Shown piece after piece: positions 16,663-25,019 of a stretch of DNA of 64,000 nucleotides. The DNA comes from UBA11475 sp902486425 (GTDB lineage: Bacteria; Bacillota; Clostridia; Christensenellales; Borkfalkiaceae): contig CABTOK010000008.1 of the NCBI GenBank assembly GCA_902486425.1, positions 62,001 to 126,000 on the forward strand, read 5' to 3'. Below the pieces are notes generated by a model. That model did not search any database. It had not been told where the DNA came from and saw only the letters and a program-made list of their open reading frames with translations. The translations under genes were made by a program, and so were the position numbers. Numbering within the stretch: position 1 is the stretch's first letter; each line of letters begins with the position of its first letter.

Positions 16663-17565
16663 ATGAAAAGAACAAAAAGTATTACAAGTTTTCTGTTAGC
16701 GGTGATATTAAGTCTTGCGACTTTTATCGGCTTTACAAGCTCGATGACCGTGAAAAACGTTCATGCGGACGGCGGAGGTCAAAATAACGTAGTCGTCGGC
16801 ATAAGTCTGCCTACGCTACAAAGCGATTATATAACCAATATCAGCAACAGTTTGCAGGCTTCTTTCCGTAATCGCGGCTTCACGACAATGGTATACGATG
16901 CCAACAATAATGCAGAAGATCAGGCTAGACAGATTGAAACCTTTATCAGCAAAGGCGTAAACGTAATCGTCGTAATGCCTGTTAATGACGAAGCTTTGGC
17001 AGGGGTTCTTGCCGAAGCTAATGAAAGGGGTATTAAAGTAATTGTTATAGGTGAAAATAAAGGCTTGTATCCGTCGGCGACTTATGTGAACTTTGGGAGT
17101 ACAAGTAAGGCAGAAAAAGACGCCAATGCCTTTTTGAATAACCGCTATAAACCGGACGGAAATAATACGGTTCTTGTATTTGCCTGCAATAGCGAACACG
17201 GAAACAATTATTATCAGACAATAGACGATATATTAAGCGTTTATCAGAATATTGAAATAATTGTTTTCCGCGTTAACAATCTTGATGAAGTAGAGTCGTA
17301 TTTGAATGAATGGTTAGATAATCACAATAATAATTTGCCCGACGCGATATTTAACTGTTGCAATGCAAATGCTAAAAAAGTAGAAGAAGCACTTATAAAC
17401 CGTGGCTTTACTTCAGCTCCCGACGGTATGCCGATATATGGGTTAGCTTCTTCCTGTAATTACGATTATGAAACGCTTGCCGATTTTATCGCAGACTTAA
17501 TACAAGATATAATGAGCGGCGAAATAGTACCTACGGGCAATGAAACATATTACGTAGATGCTTGA
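16663..17565 (+). CDS. Secreted periplasmic-binding-protein-like domain protein (RbsB type), orphan
   Basis: A 300-residue secreted protein. A signal peptide of about 35 residues ends near VHADGG and has no lipobox, so the protein should be released. The rest matches the ribose/galactose-binding fold: VVVGISLPTLQSDY, then ARQIETFISKGVNVIVVMP and VLAEANERGIKVIVIGE. It resembles the ligand domains of sugar ABC transporters and LacI regulators, but no ATPase or permease is adjacent. A soluble binding protein in a monoderm would need another anchor, so it may act as an extracellular sensor or scavenger. The ligand is unknown. It has its own promoter and an AAGGAG site. Confidence 0.75.
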   Translation: MKRTKSITSFLLAVILSLATFIGFTSSMTVKNVHADGGGQNNVVVGISLPTLQSDYITNISNSLQASFRNRGFTTMVYDANNNAEDQARQIETFISKGVNVIVVMPVNDEALAGVLAEANERGIKVIVIGENKGLYPSATYVNFGSTSKAEKDANAFLNNRYKPDGNNTVLVFACNSEHGNNYYQTIDDILSVYQNIEIIVFRVNNLDEVESYLNEWLDNHNNNLPDAIFNCCNANAKKVEEALINRGFTSAPDGMPIYGLASSCNYDYETLADFIADLIQDIMSGEIVPTGNETYYVDA

Positions 17566-17613
17566 TTAAAAACGATCAACAAAGATAAATAATCAAAAAA
17601 ACAAAAAAAAGCT

Positions 17614-17651
17614 TTTATTCAGGCTATATTTTGATATATAGCCTGAATAAA
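17614..17651. terminator. Perfect 16-bp hairpin after the binding-protein gene
   Basis: TTTATTCAGGCTATAT (17614-17629) pairs perfectly with its complement at 17636-17651 across a six-base loop. The + strand tail is only ATTTATAAAC, while an A-rich run precedes the hairpin, so termination might be stronger on the - strand. It most likely ends the transcript of the upstream gene. Confidence 0.65.
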
Positions 17652-17746
17652 TTTATAAACTTAAAGTAAATATACCGATACTATTTATAATATAATAAAG
17701 TAAACGCTTTATTAAAATTTACAGAACGGGAGGTAACGGGTATAGA

Positions 17747-19546
17747 ATGAAACGACGTAGTAAAACAATAACGATTATAACTCTTATATTTCTTTGCATA
17801 TCGGCGGCGATATTTTCCGCATGCGGCGGAACGAAGCAGATTAAACTCCCTGCCCCCGTCAATCTGCAGATAGAAGGAACAATACTTACATGGGATAAAG
17901 TAGAACATGCAAGCGGATATATGCTGAATATCGACGGCGGCGAAAAGGTTGTTACGACGAACAGCTATGACTTGTCGGCAGACGACGAGTCTGAAAGCCA
18001 TAGTATACAGGTAAAGTCTTTGGGGGACGGTAAGAAGTATTCGTCTTCCGCCTGGTCGCAGGTTAAAGAATATGCAAAAGAAGCAGAACAACGTTTAGAG
18101 ATGGTTTATGATAAAAGCGCATACGGCTATAGGGTAGCGGGTATAGGAACGGTAACTTCAAGTGAAATAGTTATTCCCGAATTTTACGAAGGGCTTCCGG
18201 TTGTATATATATCGTCGGAAGCGTTTAAGGACAATACTAAGATAACAAAAGTAACCTTATCCGATATGACAGAAATGATAGGGGAGAGCGCTTTTCAGGG
18301 ATGTACGTCGCTTGAAACGGTCGTATTCCCGGAGTACGGTAAATTGAAAAGCATACAACAAAATGCATTTCGTGATTGTAGCAGCTTAAAAGCAATTGAC
18401 ATACCGGATACAGTTACTTATATTTCAAAAGCTGTGTTTGAGGATTGTATAAATCTTGAATCGGCTAAACTCCCTAAAAATTTAGAAATTATCGATTGGG
18501 TTCTTTTTCGTAATACGCCTAAGCTCAAATCCGTAATATTGCCGGATTCTTTATTCTCTATCAACTGGTGTGCTTTTGAAAACTCAGGTATCGAACATAT
18601 AAAGATTCCTAAAACTGTTTTCGGTATAGCTAACTCTGCTTTTAAGGGTTCCGATATAACTTCGGTAGAATTCGAAGAAGGCAGTTTGACGGAAATTGTA
18701 GCGATTTTTGCTTTTGAAGAATGTATTAATTTAAGATCTATAAATATCCCGGGAAGCGTAACGGAGATCGGTAAAGGAGCTTTCAGGGGGTGCGGTAATT
18801 TAGAATTGAGCAGTCTACCTGCAAATTTAACGACTATCGGGGACGAAGCTTTTTACGGTTGCGATAATTTAAAATTGACCGGTATTGCGGGGGCAAATTT
18901 AACGACTATCGGTCAGAGCGCATTTAAGGGACTCGGCTGCTTAGAATCGGTTACCATTTCCGCCGGCGTAACGGAGATCGGAAACGAAGCGTTTGCCGAT
19001 TGCGTTAACTTAAAAGAAGTAACGTTTGATAAAAATTCCCAAATAAAGACGCTTGTATCGGTTTTCCGCAATACCGCCATAACCGAGATCACAATACCCA
19101 GGTCGGTAAGATATATAAGCGGATTTGACGGTACGTCGTCATTAAAAACTGTCCGGTTTGAGGACAACAGCGAAATAACTTATTTAAGAGGTTTTGAGGA
19201 TTGCGGCAGTTTAACTACCGTAGATCTCGGTAAAAACAGTAAAGTAACGAACATATCAATTGATGCGTTTAGAAATTGTACTAAACTGACGGCGATAGAA
19301 ATACCCAAGACAGTTGAAGATATAGAAGGTTATGCATTTGCAGGGTGCATTTCAATCAAGTCTATAATAATCCCCGAAGGCGTAACAAGTATTTACAAAA
19401 ATGCTTTTGCCGGCTGGACAAAAGAGCAGATAATATACGTTGAAAATCTGCCGGAAGCTCCTTCCGGATGGTACAATATAAAAAATAATTGGACTTGGCT
19501 CGCCGGTTCAGATGCAACAGTAGTATGGAATTATAAACCGGAATAA
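17747..19546 (+). CDS. BspA-like leucine-rich-repeat lipoprotein
   Basis: A 599-residue surface lipoprotein with lipobox FSACGG near residue 26. Residues about 35-105 look like a fibronectin type III-like domain (PVNLQIEGTILTWDKVEHAS). From about 125 onward there are about fifteen LRR_5 (BspA/TpLRR) repeats of about 23-24 residues with the pattern I-x-x-x-AF-x-x-C-x-x-L-x-x-I-x-I-P. Two units are nearly identical in DNA: a 20-base exact repeat at 18821-18840 and 18893-18912, 72 bases (one repeat) apart. Such proteins occur in gut and oral bacteria and bind host or microbial ligands; the target here is unknown. GGGAGG lies 13 bases before the ATG, a long spacing. Confidence 0.9.
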   Translation: MKRRSKTITIITLIFLCISAAIFSACGGTKQIKLPAPVNLQIEGTILTWDKVEHASGYMLNIDGGEKVVTTNSYDLSADDESESHSIQVKSLGDGKKYSSSAWSQVKEYAKEAEQRLEMVYDKSAYGYRVAGIGTVTSSEIVIPEFYEGLPVVYISSEAFKDNTKITKVTLSDMTEMIGESAFQGCTSLETVVFPEYGKLKSIQQNAFRDCSSLKAIDIPDTVTYISKAVFEDCINLESAKLPKNLEIIDWVLFRNTPKLKSVILPDSLFSINWCAFENSGIEHIKIPKTVFGIANSAFKGSDITSVEFEEGSLTEIVAIFAFEECINLRSINIPGSVTEIGKGAFRGCGNLELSSLPANLTTIGDEAFYGCDNLKLTGIAGANLTTIGQSAFKGLGCLESVTISAGVTEIGNEAFADCVNLKEVTFDKNSQIKTLVSVFRNTAITEITIPRSVRYISGFDGTSSLKTVRFEDNSEITYLRGFEDCGSLTTVDLGKNSKVTNISIDAFRNCTKLTAIEIPKTVEDIEGYAFAGCISIKSIIIPEGVTSIYKNAFAGWTKEQIIYVENLPEAPSGWYNIKNNWTWLAGSDATVVWNYKPE

Positions 19547-19613
19547 ATATATAGGCACACAATTAAATATCCGCCGGTTATCCGGAAGATATAAAAAGAA
19601 AAAGTAGTCAATT

Positions 19614-19640
19614 AAACCGGGCGACAATCGCCCGGTTTTT
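19614..19640 (+). terminator. Terminator of the LRR gene
   Basis: AAACCGGGCGA pairs with TCGCCCGGTTT across a CAA loop (11 pairs), followed by a T run to 19641. Confidence 0.93.
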
Positions 19641-19651
19641 TGTCGTCACCG

Positions 19652-19681
19652 AAAAAGGCGTTGCTGGAGCAACGCCTTTTT
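19652..19681. terminator. Terminator of fba, bidirectional
   Basis: AAAAAGGCGTTGCT pairs with AGCAACGCCTTTTT over a GG turn (14 pairs). It lies 23 bases beyond the fba stop on the - strand and has T runs on both sides, so it separates the convergent LRR and fba genes. Confidence 0.92.
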
Positions 19682-19704
19682 GAGTTTTTTGTTATCTCTA
19701 AAGA

Positions 19705-20679
19705 TTACAAACATTCGGGAGCTTTGCCCGCGCAACCCAATACGTCGATAAGTTTATGACGAACGAGTTCTTTGATGTTTGCTCTTGCCGGTTTAAGATA
19801 TTCTCTCGGATCGAACTTTTCGGGATGTTCCGCAAAGAACTTTCTGATAGTGCCGGTCATTGCAAGACGAAGGTCGGAGTCGATGTTGATCTTGCAAACA
19901 GCGAGTTTAGCGGCTTCTCTAAGCTGTTCTTCGGGAACGCCTACCGCGTCGGGCATCTTTCCGCCGAATTCGTTGATCATTGCAACGTATTCCTGGGGAA
20001 CGGACGAAGAACCGTGTAAAACGATGGGGAATTCGGGAAGACGTTTAGAAACTTCTTCCAGAATGTCGAAACGGAGCGGAGGGGGGCAAAGAATACCCTT
20101 TTCGTTTCTGGTGCACTGTTCGGGTTTGAATTTGTAAGCGCCGTGCGAAGTGCCGATAGCGATTGCAAGGCTGTCTACGCCGGTGTTTTTAACGAAGTCT
20201 TCAACTTCTTCGGGTCTCGTGTAAGAACCTACCGCGTGGCTTACTTCGTCTTCGATACCCGCAAGGGTGCCGAGTTCGCCTTCAACGGTAACGTTGTACT
20301 GATGAGCGTATTCAACGACCTTTCTCGTAACTTCGATATTCTTTTCGTAGGGGAGAGCCGAGCCGTCGATCATAACGGAAGTGAAACCGCCGTCGATGCA
20401 CGCTTTGCAGGTGTCGTAGTCGGGACCGTGATCAAGGTGAAGAACGATCGGAATATCGGGGCATTCCTTAACGGCAGCTTCGACGAGTTTTACAAGGTAG
20501 GTGTGATTAGCGTACGCTCTCGCGCCTTTGCTGACCTGTAAAATTACGGGAGCCTTTTCTTCCTGGCATGCTTCGGTGATACCCTGAACGATTTCCATAT
20601 TGTTGACGTTGAAAGCGCCGATAGCGTAACCGTTAGCGTAAGCCTGTTTGAACATTTTTTTAGAGTTAACCAATGGCAT
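19705..20679 (-). CDS. fba: Class II fructose-1,6-bisphosphate aldolase
   Basis: Zinc-dependent aldolase that splits fructose-1,6-bisphosphate into the two triose phosphates. The 324-residue product has the metal and catalytic motifs in order: VLHLDHGPDY near residue 79, VEGELGTLAG near 132, IGTSHGAYK near 178 and VLHGSSSVP near 220. It ends in a C-terminal GCAGKAPECL. A GGAGG site precedes the ATG. It has its own promoter and is divergent from gap, the next glycolytic enzyme but one, so the pair forms a small glycolysis locus. Confidence 0.97.
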   Translation of the reverse strand: MPLVNSKKMFKQAYANGYAIGAFNVNNMEIVQGITEACQEEKAPVILQVSKGARAYANHTYLVKLVEAAVKECPDIPIVLHLDHGPDYDTCKACIDGGFTSVMIDGSALPYEKNIEVTRKVVEYAHQYNVTVEGELGTLAGIEDEVSHAVGSYTRPEEVEDFVKNTGVDSLAIAIGTSHGAYKFKPEQCTRNEKGILCPPPLRFDILEEVSKRLPEFPIVLHGSSSVPQEYVAMINEFGGKMPDAVGVPEEQLREAAKLAVCKINIDSDLRLAMTGTIRKFFAEHPEKFDPREYLKPARANIKELVRHKLIDVLGCAGKAPECL

Positions 20680-20789
20680 ATATAATGTCCTCCAATTTAT
20701 TTTTTACGATTTTACGAACGCTTGTCCTTACCGTGCAAAATCAAAGATAAAGATAAAAGATACATGTAAGGCAAATTCGTTCCTATAGT

Positions 20790-20818
20790 ATTATAGCAAC
20801 AAAAAAAACAATTTTCAA
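20790..20818 (-). promoter_or_regulatory. Promoter of fba
   Basis: On the - strand, TTGAAA (20818-20813) and TATAAT (20795-20790) have a 17-base spacer. The leader is about 105 bases. The remainder of the fba-gap gap (20819-20962) is AT-rich, with only a weak CCCGT/ACGGG stem near 20886-20905. Confidence 0.78.
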
Positions 20819-20962
20819 TCTATTTGCTTAAAATTTTTAGATTTTACGATTAAAAAACGGGCGAAGGACAAAAATAAAAACAAAACCCGTCCCGCCCGAA
20901 ACGGGGAAAAGCGGAAAACACTACCTGTCCGGTATGAAATTTATTTATTTTTCGAAAAAAGA

Positions 20963-20991
20963 TTGACTAACTAAAAGGATACGGGTATAAT
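20963..20991 (+). promoter_or_regulatory. Promoter of gap
   Basis: TTGACT at 20963-20968 and TATAAT at 20986-20991 have a 17-base spacer. The leader contains a hairpin, AAAAGCC/GGCTTTT at 21024-21049, and a GGAGG site before gap. The hairpin could protect or regulate the mRNA; I do not recognise a riboswitch. Confidence 0.85.
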
Positions 20992-21095
20992 TGTATTGAA
21001 AAGAGAAAAGGCGCAAGGTTTCAAAAAGCCGATTTGCCCGAAGGCTTTTCATTAAATACGACAAAATTTTATTATTTTTTTGGAGGAACAAAAAA

Positions 21096-22169
21096 ATGGC
21101 AAACGTAAAAGTTGCAATTAACGGTTTCGGCCGTATCGGCAGACTTGCATTCAGACAGATGTTTGTTGCCGAAGGTTATGAAGTAGTCGCAATAAACGAC
21201 TTAACCAGCCCCAAGATGCTCGCTCATCTTCTTAAGTATGATACGGCTCAGGGCAGCTTCATGGGTAAAATCGGCGAAAACCTTCACGAAGTTACTTATA
21301 AAGACGCTGTTTTGGCAGAAGACGGCAAGACGGTAGTTACCCCCGGTTCCATCACCGTTGACGGTAAAGAAATCACCATCTACGCATGCCCCAAAGCTCA
21401 GGATCTTCCCTGGAAGGCATTGGACGTTGACGTAGTTCTTGAATGCACCGGCTTCTATACTTCTAAAGAAAAGGCTATGGCTCACGTTCAGGCAGGCGCT
21501 AAAAAGGTTGTTATCTCCGCTCCCGCAGGCAAAGATCTTCCTACCATCGTTTACAACGTAAACCACAAGATCCTTACCGCTGAAGACAAGGTTATCTCGG
21601 CTGCTTCCTGCACCACCAACTGCCTTGCTCCCATGGCTAAAGCGCTTAACGACTACGCTCCCATCGTTTCGGGTATCATGACCACCGTTCACGCATACAC
21701 CGGCGACCAGATGATCCTTGACGGACCGCAGAGAAAGGGCGACTTAAGACGTTCGAGAGCTGGCGCTCAGAACATCGTTCCCAACTCCACCGGCGCTGCA
21801 AAAGCTATCGGTCTCGTTATCCCCGAACTTAACGGTAAACTTATCGGTTCCGCTCAGAGAGTTCCCACCGCTACCGGTTCCACCACGATTCTTGTTGCGG
21901 TTGTAAAGGGCAAAGACGTTACCGTTGAAGGCATCAACGCTGCTATGAAGGCTGAAGCTACCGAATCGTTCGGCTACAACACCGACGAAATCGTATCTTC
22001 CGACGTTATCGGTATGAAATACGGTTCCTTGTTCGACGCTACTCAGACCATGGTTTCGAAGATCGACGAAGACACCTATCAGGTACAGGTTGTTTCGTGG
22101 TATGATAACGAAAACTCCTACACCAGCCAGATGGTAAGAACCATCAAATACTTCGCTAACGTTAAATAA
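21096..22169 (+). CDS. gap: Glyceraldehyde-3-phosphate dehydrogenase, type I
   Basis: NAD-dependent glycolytic enzyme that converts glyceraldehyde-3-phosphate to 1,3-bisphosphoglycerate. The Rossmann motif is INGFGRIGRLAF; Asp36 in AINDLTS suits NAD. The catalytic Cys172 lies in SAASCTTNCLAP, with His in TVHAYTGDQ. The protein ends in YDNENSYTSQMVRT. At 357 residues it is about 20 longer than usual because of an insert near residues 58-84 in the NAD domain. It is a single-gene transcript with its own promoter and terminator. Confidence 0.98.
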   Translation: MANVKVAINGFGRIGRLAFRQMFVAEGYEVVAINDLTSPKMLAHLLKYDTAQGSFMGKIGENLHEVTYKDAVLAEDGKTVVTPGSITVDGKEITIYACPKAQDLPWKALDVDVVLECTGFYTSKEKAMAHVQAGAKKVVISAPAGKDLPTIVYNVNHKILTAEDKVISAASCTTNCLAPMAKALNDYAPIVSGIMTTVHAYTGDQMILDGPQRKGDLRRSRAGAQNIVPNSTGAAKAIGLVIPELNGKLIGSAQRVPTATGSTTILVAVVKGKDVTVEGINAAMKAEATESFGYNTDEIVSSDVIGMKYGSLFDATQTMVSKIDEDTYQVQVVSWYDNENSYTSQMVRTIKYFANVK

Positions 22170-22198
22170 GTTTAATTAAGGCGAATAAAATTCGAAAC

Positions 22199-22229
22199 AA
22201 AAAGGCGTTTCTTGCGAGACGCCTTTTTT
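22199..22229 (+). terminator. Terminator of gap
   Basis: AAAAAGGCGT pairs with ACGCCTTTTT around a ten-base loop and runs into a T tract. It follows the gap stop by about 30 bases. Confidence 0.9.
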
Positions 22230-22360
22230 ATGTTTTAAAGTTATTACCAGTGTATTGCAGATTAAAAAATGTTATTGCACAATAAAAAAAGGTTTTAAGC
22301 GCCCGTAATTCGTTTTACGCTAAAGGGGGATTTCAAAAAAATTTATACGTCTTAAAATAC

Positions 22361-22389
22361 TTGAAAATCAACCTTATATGTGTTAAAAT
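22361..22389 (+). promoter_or_regulatory. Promoter of tyrS, extended -10
   Basis: TTGAAA at 22361-22366 and TAAAAT at 22384-22389 have a 17-base spacer, and TGT directly precedes the -10. The leader is under 80 bases. It lacks the TGGNACCGCG T-box signature, so tyrS is apparently not T-box controlled. The stretch 22230-22360 shows no other feature. Confidence 0.7.
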
Positions 22390-22472
22390 AATCTAAAAGC
22401 CTGTAAAAAGATATTGTTTCACACGGCATAAAGTCGGGATATTTAACCGGCAAAGGAAGATTTTTTATAACA

Positions 22473-23684
22473 ATGGAAAACGCAAAAAAGAACGTTTACG
22501 ACGTACTTAAGGAAAGGGGCTTCATAAAACAGACTATTTACGACGAAGACCTTCAGAAGGCTCTCGCTACCGAGAAGCTTAAATTTTACGTAGGGTTCGA
22601 TCCTACGGCAGACTCGCTTCATATAGGACATTATATTCCGATTATGGCTATGGCGTGGATGCAGAAGTACGGTCATACGCCCATCGCGCTTTTCGGCGGC
22701 GGCACCGGCATGATAGGCGATCCGTCCGGAAGATCCGATATGCGTCAGATGCTCACCAAAGATACGATAAATCACAATATCGAATGTTTCAAAAAACAGA
22801 TGTCGAGATTTATATCCTTCGAAGGCGAAAACGGAGCTATAATAGCGAACAACGCAGACTGGCTTCTGAATCTTAATTACGTAGACTTTTTGAGAGACAT
22901 AGGCGTACACTTTTCGGTAAACAAAATGCTTACGGCGGAATGTTTCAAACAGCGCATGGAAAAGGGACTTACTTTCTTTGAGTTCAACTACATGCTCATG
23001 CAGGGTTACGATTTTCTGGTGCTTAATCAGAAGTACGGCTGCAAGCTCGAAGTCGGCGGGGACGATCAGTGGTCCAACATGATAGCCGGCGTAAACCTTA
23101 TAAGAAAGAAAGAAGGAACGGACGCTTTCTGTCTTACCTGCACGCTTTTATTAAACAGCGAAGGCAAAAAAATGGGCAAAACTCAGAAGGGCGCACTCTG
23201 GCTTGACGAAAATAAGTGTTCCGTATACGATTTTTACCAATATTTCAGAAACGTCGAAGACGTAAAGGTTGCCGAGTGCATGAGACTTCTGACCTTTATG
23301 GATATGGACGAGATCGCCGAACTCACCAAGTATAACGACGAAAGAATGAACGCCGCTAAAGAAAGACTCGCGTTCGAAGTAACCAGACTCGTTCACGGCG
23401 AAGAAAAGGCTCTTAAGGCGCAGAAGGAAGCGCGAGCGGCTTTCGGCGGCAGCGCGGAAGACATGGCTTCGATCGAAGCTCCGGACGGTTCTACCGTGGC
23501 GGATCTTCTCGTTATAGCGAACTTTGCAAAATCCAAGAGCGAAGCGAGACGTCTTGTTGAATCGGGCGCGGTTTCCGTAAACGACGAAAAGGTTTCGGAT
23601 TTTGCGGTTATACCCGAATCCGCAGGAAAAGAATTCGTTCTGCATAAAGGCAAAAAGAATCATATAAAAGTTATTCTTAAATAA
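22473..23684 (+). CDS. tyrS: Tyrosyl-tRNA synthetase
   Basis: Class I synthetase that charges tRNA-Tyr. The 403-residue product has the HIGH-type motif SLHIGHYIP near residue 49, tyrosine-site residues in VGFDPTADS, the QGYDF and QWSNM segments, and the KMSKS-type loop KKMGKTQKGALW near residue 230. A C-terminal S4 RNA-binding domain begins around residue 335 (SEARRLVESGAVSVNDEKV). An AAAGGAAGA site lies about 14 bases before the ATG, longer than usual. It is followed by a strong hairpin before yigZ. Confidence 0.97.
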   Translation: MENAKKNVYDVLKERGFIKQTIYDEDLQKALATEKLKFYVGFDPTADSLHIGHYIPIMAMAWMQKYGHTPIALFGGGTGMIGDPSGRSDMRQMLTKDTINHNIECFKKQMSRFISFEGENGAIIANNADWLLNLNYVDFLRDIGVHFSVNKMLTAECFKQRMEKGLTFFEFNYMLMQGYDFLVLNQKYGCKLEVGGDDQWSNMIAGVNLIRKKEGTDAFCLTCTLLLNSEGKKMGKTQKGALWLDENKCSVYDFYQYFRNVEDVKVAECMRLLTFMDMDEIAELTKYNDERMNAAKERLAFEVTRLVHGEEKALKAQKEARAAFGGSAEDMASIEAPDGSTVADLLVIANFAKSKSEARRLVESGAVSVNDEKVSDFAVIPESAGKEFVLHKGKKNHIKVILK

Positions 23685-23719
23685 AAACGGAGTTATATCC
23701 GGAAATAAAGCAAAAGTTA

Positions 23720-23747
23720 AAGGAAGGGCGGGGGTACGTCCTTCCTT
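23720..23747 (+). terminator. Stable hairpin between tyrS and yigZ
   Basis: AAGGAAGGGCG pairs with CGTCCTTCCTT across a GGGGTA loop (11 pairs, one G-U). No U run follows. The left arm contains the only Shine-Dalgarno-like purines upstream of yigZ, so it may end the tyrS transcript, hide a ribosome site, or both. Confidence 0.5.
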
Positions 23748-23757
23748 ATATTATAAT

Positions 23758-24396
23758 ATGGCGATGAAAGAAAGTTACATAACCGTGGACGGCGAGTACG
23801 AAGAAGTTACGGTTATCGAAAAGTCGAAGTTCATAACTCACGTAAAGCACGTTTCTTCGGAAGAAGAAGCGCGGTCTTTTATCGAGCGGATAAATAAAAA
23901 ATATTATGACGCGACTCACAACTGTTATGCTTATATCGCCGATAAAGAAGGAACGGTTTTCCGCTTTTCGGACGACGGCGAACCGCAGGGCACGGCGGGC
24001 ATACCGATGCTCGAAGCGATAAAAAACGGAGGGGTTTCGGAAGTAACGGTAGCGGTGACAAGGTACTTCGGAGGGATAAAGCTCGGTGCGGGCGGACTTG
24101 TCAGGGCTTATTCCGGCTGCACCGCATCAGCACTTAAGAACGCAAAAAAGAAGGAGATGTTTTTATCGTCCTTTTATACTTTAAGTTGCGGTTACGAATA
24201 CTATAAAAGCGTCTTGAGACTCTTTTCGGGAGCAAAGGACTATTATATAAAAAGTCAGGACTTTTCGGACGGGGTTAAAGTGGAATTTGCGGTAAAAATT
24301 TCCGCCGAAAAGGCTCTTAAAGAAAAAATAACCGAGACTTTTTCGGGAAGACTTGTTCCCGAAAAAACGGGCGAAGGCTACGGAGAGTATAAATGA
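23758..24396 (+). CDS. yigZ: YigZ/IMPACT family protein (UPF0029)
   Basis: A conserved cytoplasmic protein of the YigZ/IMPACT family; its members are linked to translation control or RNA handling, but the bacterial role is not settled. The 212-residue product has the family block DATHNCYAYIADKEG, then FSDDGEPQGTAGIPML and VTRYFGGIKLGAGGLVRAY. The smaller C-terminal DUF1949-like domain follows from about residue 135. No ribosome site precedes either ATG (23758 or 23764). A TATAAT at 23752-23757 stands six bases before the second ATG, hinting at a leaderless start, though no -35 is evident. It overlaps recX by four bases. Confidence 0.92.
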   Translation: MAMKESYITVDGEYEEVTVIEKSKFITHVKHVSSEEEARSFIERINKKYYDATHNCYAYIADKEGTVFRFSDDGEPQGTAGIPMLEAIKNGGVSEVTVAVTRYFGGIKLGAGGLVRAYSGCTASALKNAKKKEMFLSSFYTLSCGYEYYKSVLRLFSGAKDYYIKSQDFSDGVKVEFAVKISAEKALKEKITETFSGRLVPEKTGEGYGEYK

Positions 24397-25019
24397 GTAA
24401 AATAACCGAAATTTCCGAACAAAAGCGTGATAAAACGAGAGTGAATCTTTATCTCGACGGGACTTTTTACTGCGGACTTTCGCTCGAGACGGTTTACAGG
24501 TATCGCCTGAAAACCGGCATGGAAACGACCGAAGCCGAAATTGCCGAAATGCAGCTCGAAAGTGAAAAGACCGAAGCCTTCGACAAGTCTCTGACTTACG
24601 TTTCCAAGGCGCTGAAGCCGAAAAAAGCCGTTAAAGAATACCTGTGCCGCAAAGGTTACACCGACGCGGTTGTAAAGTACTGCATAGATAAGCTCGCCGA
24701 GTACGGCTTCGTGGACGATTACGCATACTGTGCGGCTTACGTCAGAACGTATCGCAGCTCCAAGGGCAAAAAACTCATAGAACGCGACCTTAAGCTCAAG
24801 GGAATAGACTTCAACCTTGTCGAAAAGGCTCTCGCCGAAGAAATAGATTCGCAGGAAGACGCAGTAAAAGCCATCGCTCTCAAATATATGAGGGGCAAAG
24901 AACCCACCAAAGAAAATTCGGCAAAACTTTATAAGTATATTTTATCGAAAGGCTTCGGCTACGACGAAGCGACTTACGCCGTAAAAGTCGTAAAGGGGGA
25001 ATTATGGAACGAATACTGA
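24393..25019 (+). CDS. recX: Regulatory protein RecX
   Basis: Modulator of RecA filament activity. The 208-residue product is built of three-helix repeats: ALKPKKAVKEYLCRKGY, KLAEYGFVDDYAYCAAYV and KGKKLIERDLKLKGI are typical RecX sequence. It starts inside the yigZ stop (ATGA overlap) and its last 16 bases overlap the next gene. recA is not in the window, so this locus separates the regulator from its target. Confidence 0.9.
   Translation: MSKITEISEQKRDKTRVNLYLDGTFYCGLSLETVYRYRLKTGMETTEAEIAEMQLESEKTEAFDKSLTYVSKALKPKKAVKEYLCRKGYTDAVVKYCIDKLAEYGFVDDYAYCAAYVRTYRSSKGKKLIERDLKLKGIDFNLVEKALAEEIDSQEDAVKAIALKYMRGKEPTKENSAKLYKYILSKGFGYDEATYAVKVVKGELWNEY

Noticed and set aside
22230..22472. Possible T-box riboswitch before tyrS
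   Set aside because: The transcript leader is under 80 bases and lacks the TGGNACCGCG sequence and an antiterminator/terminator pair.
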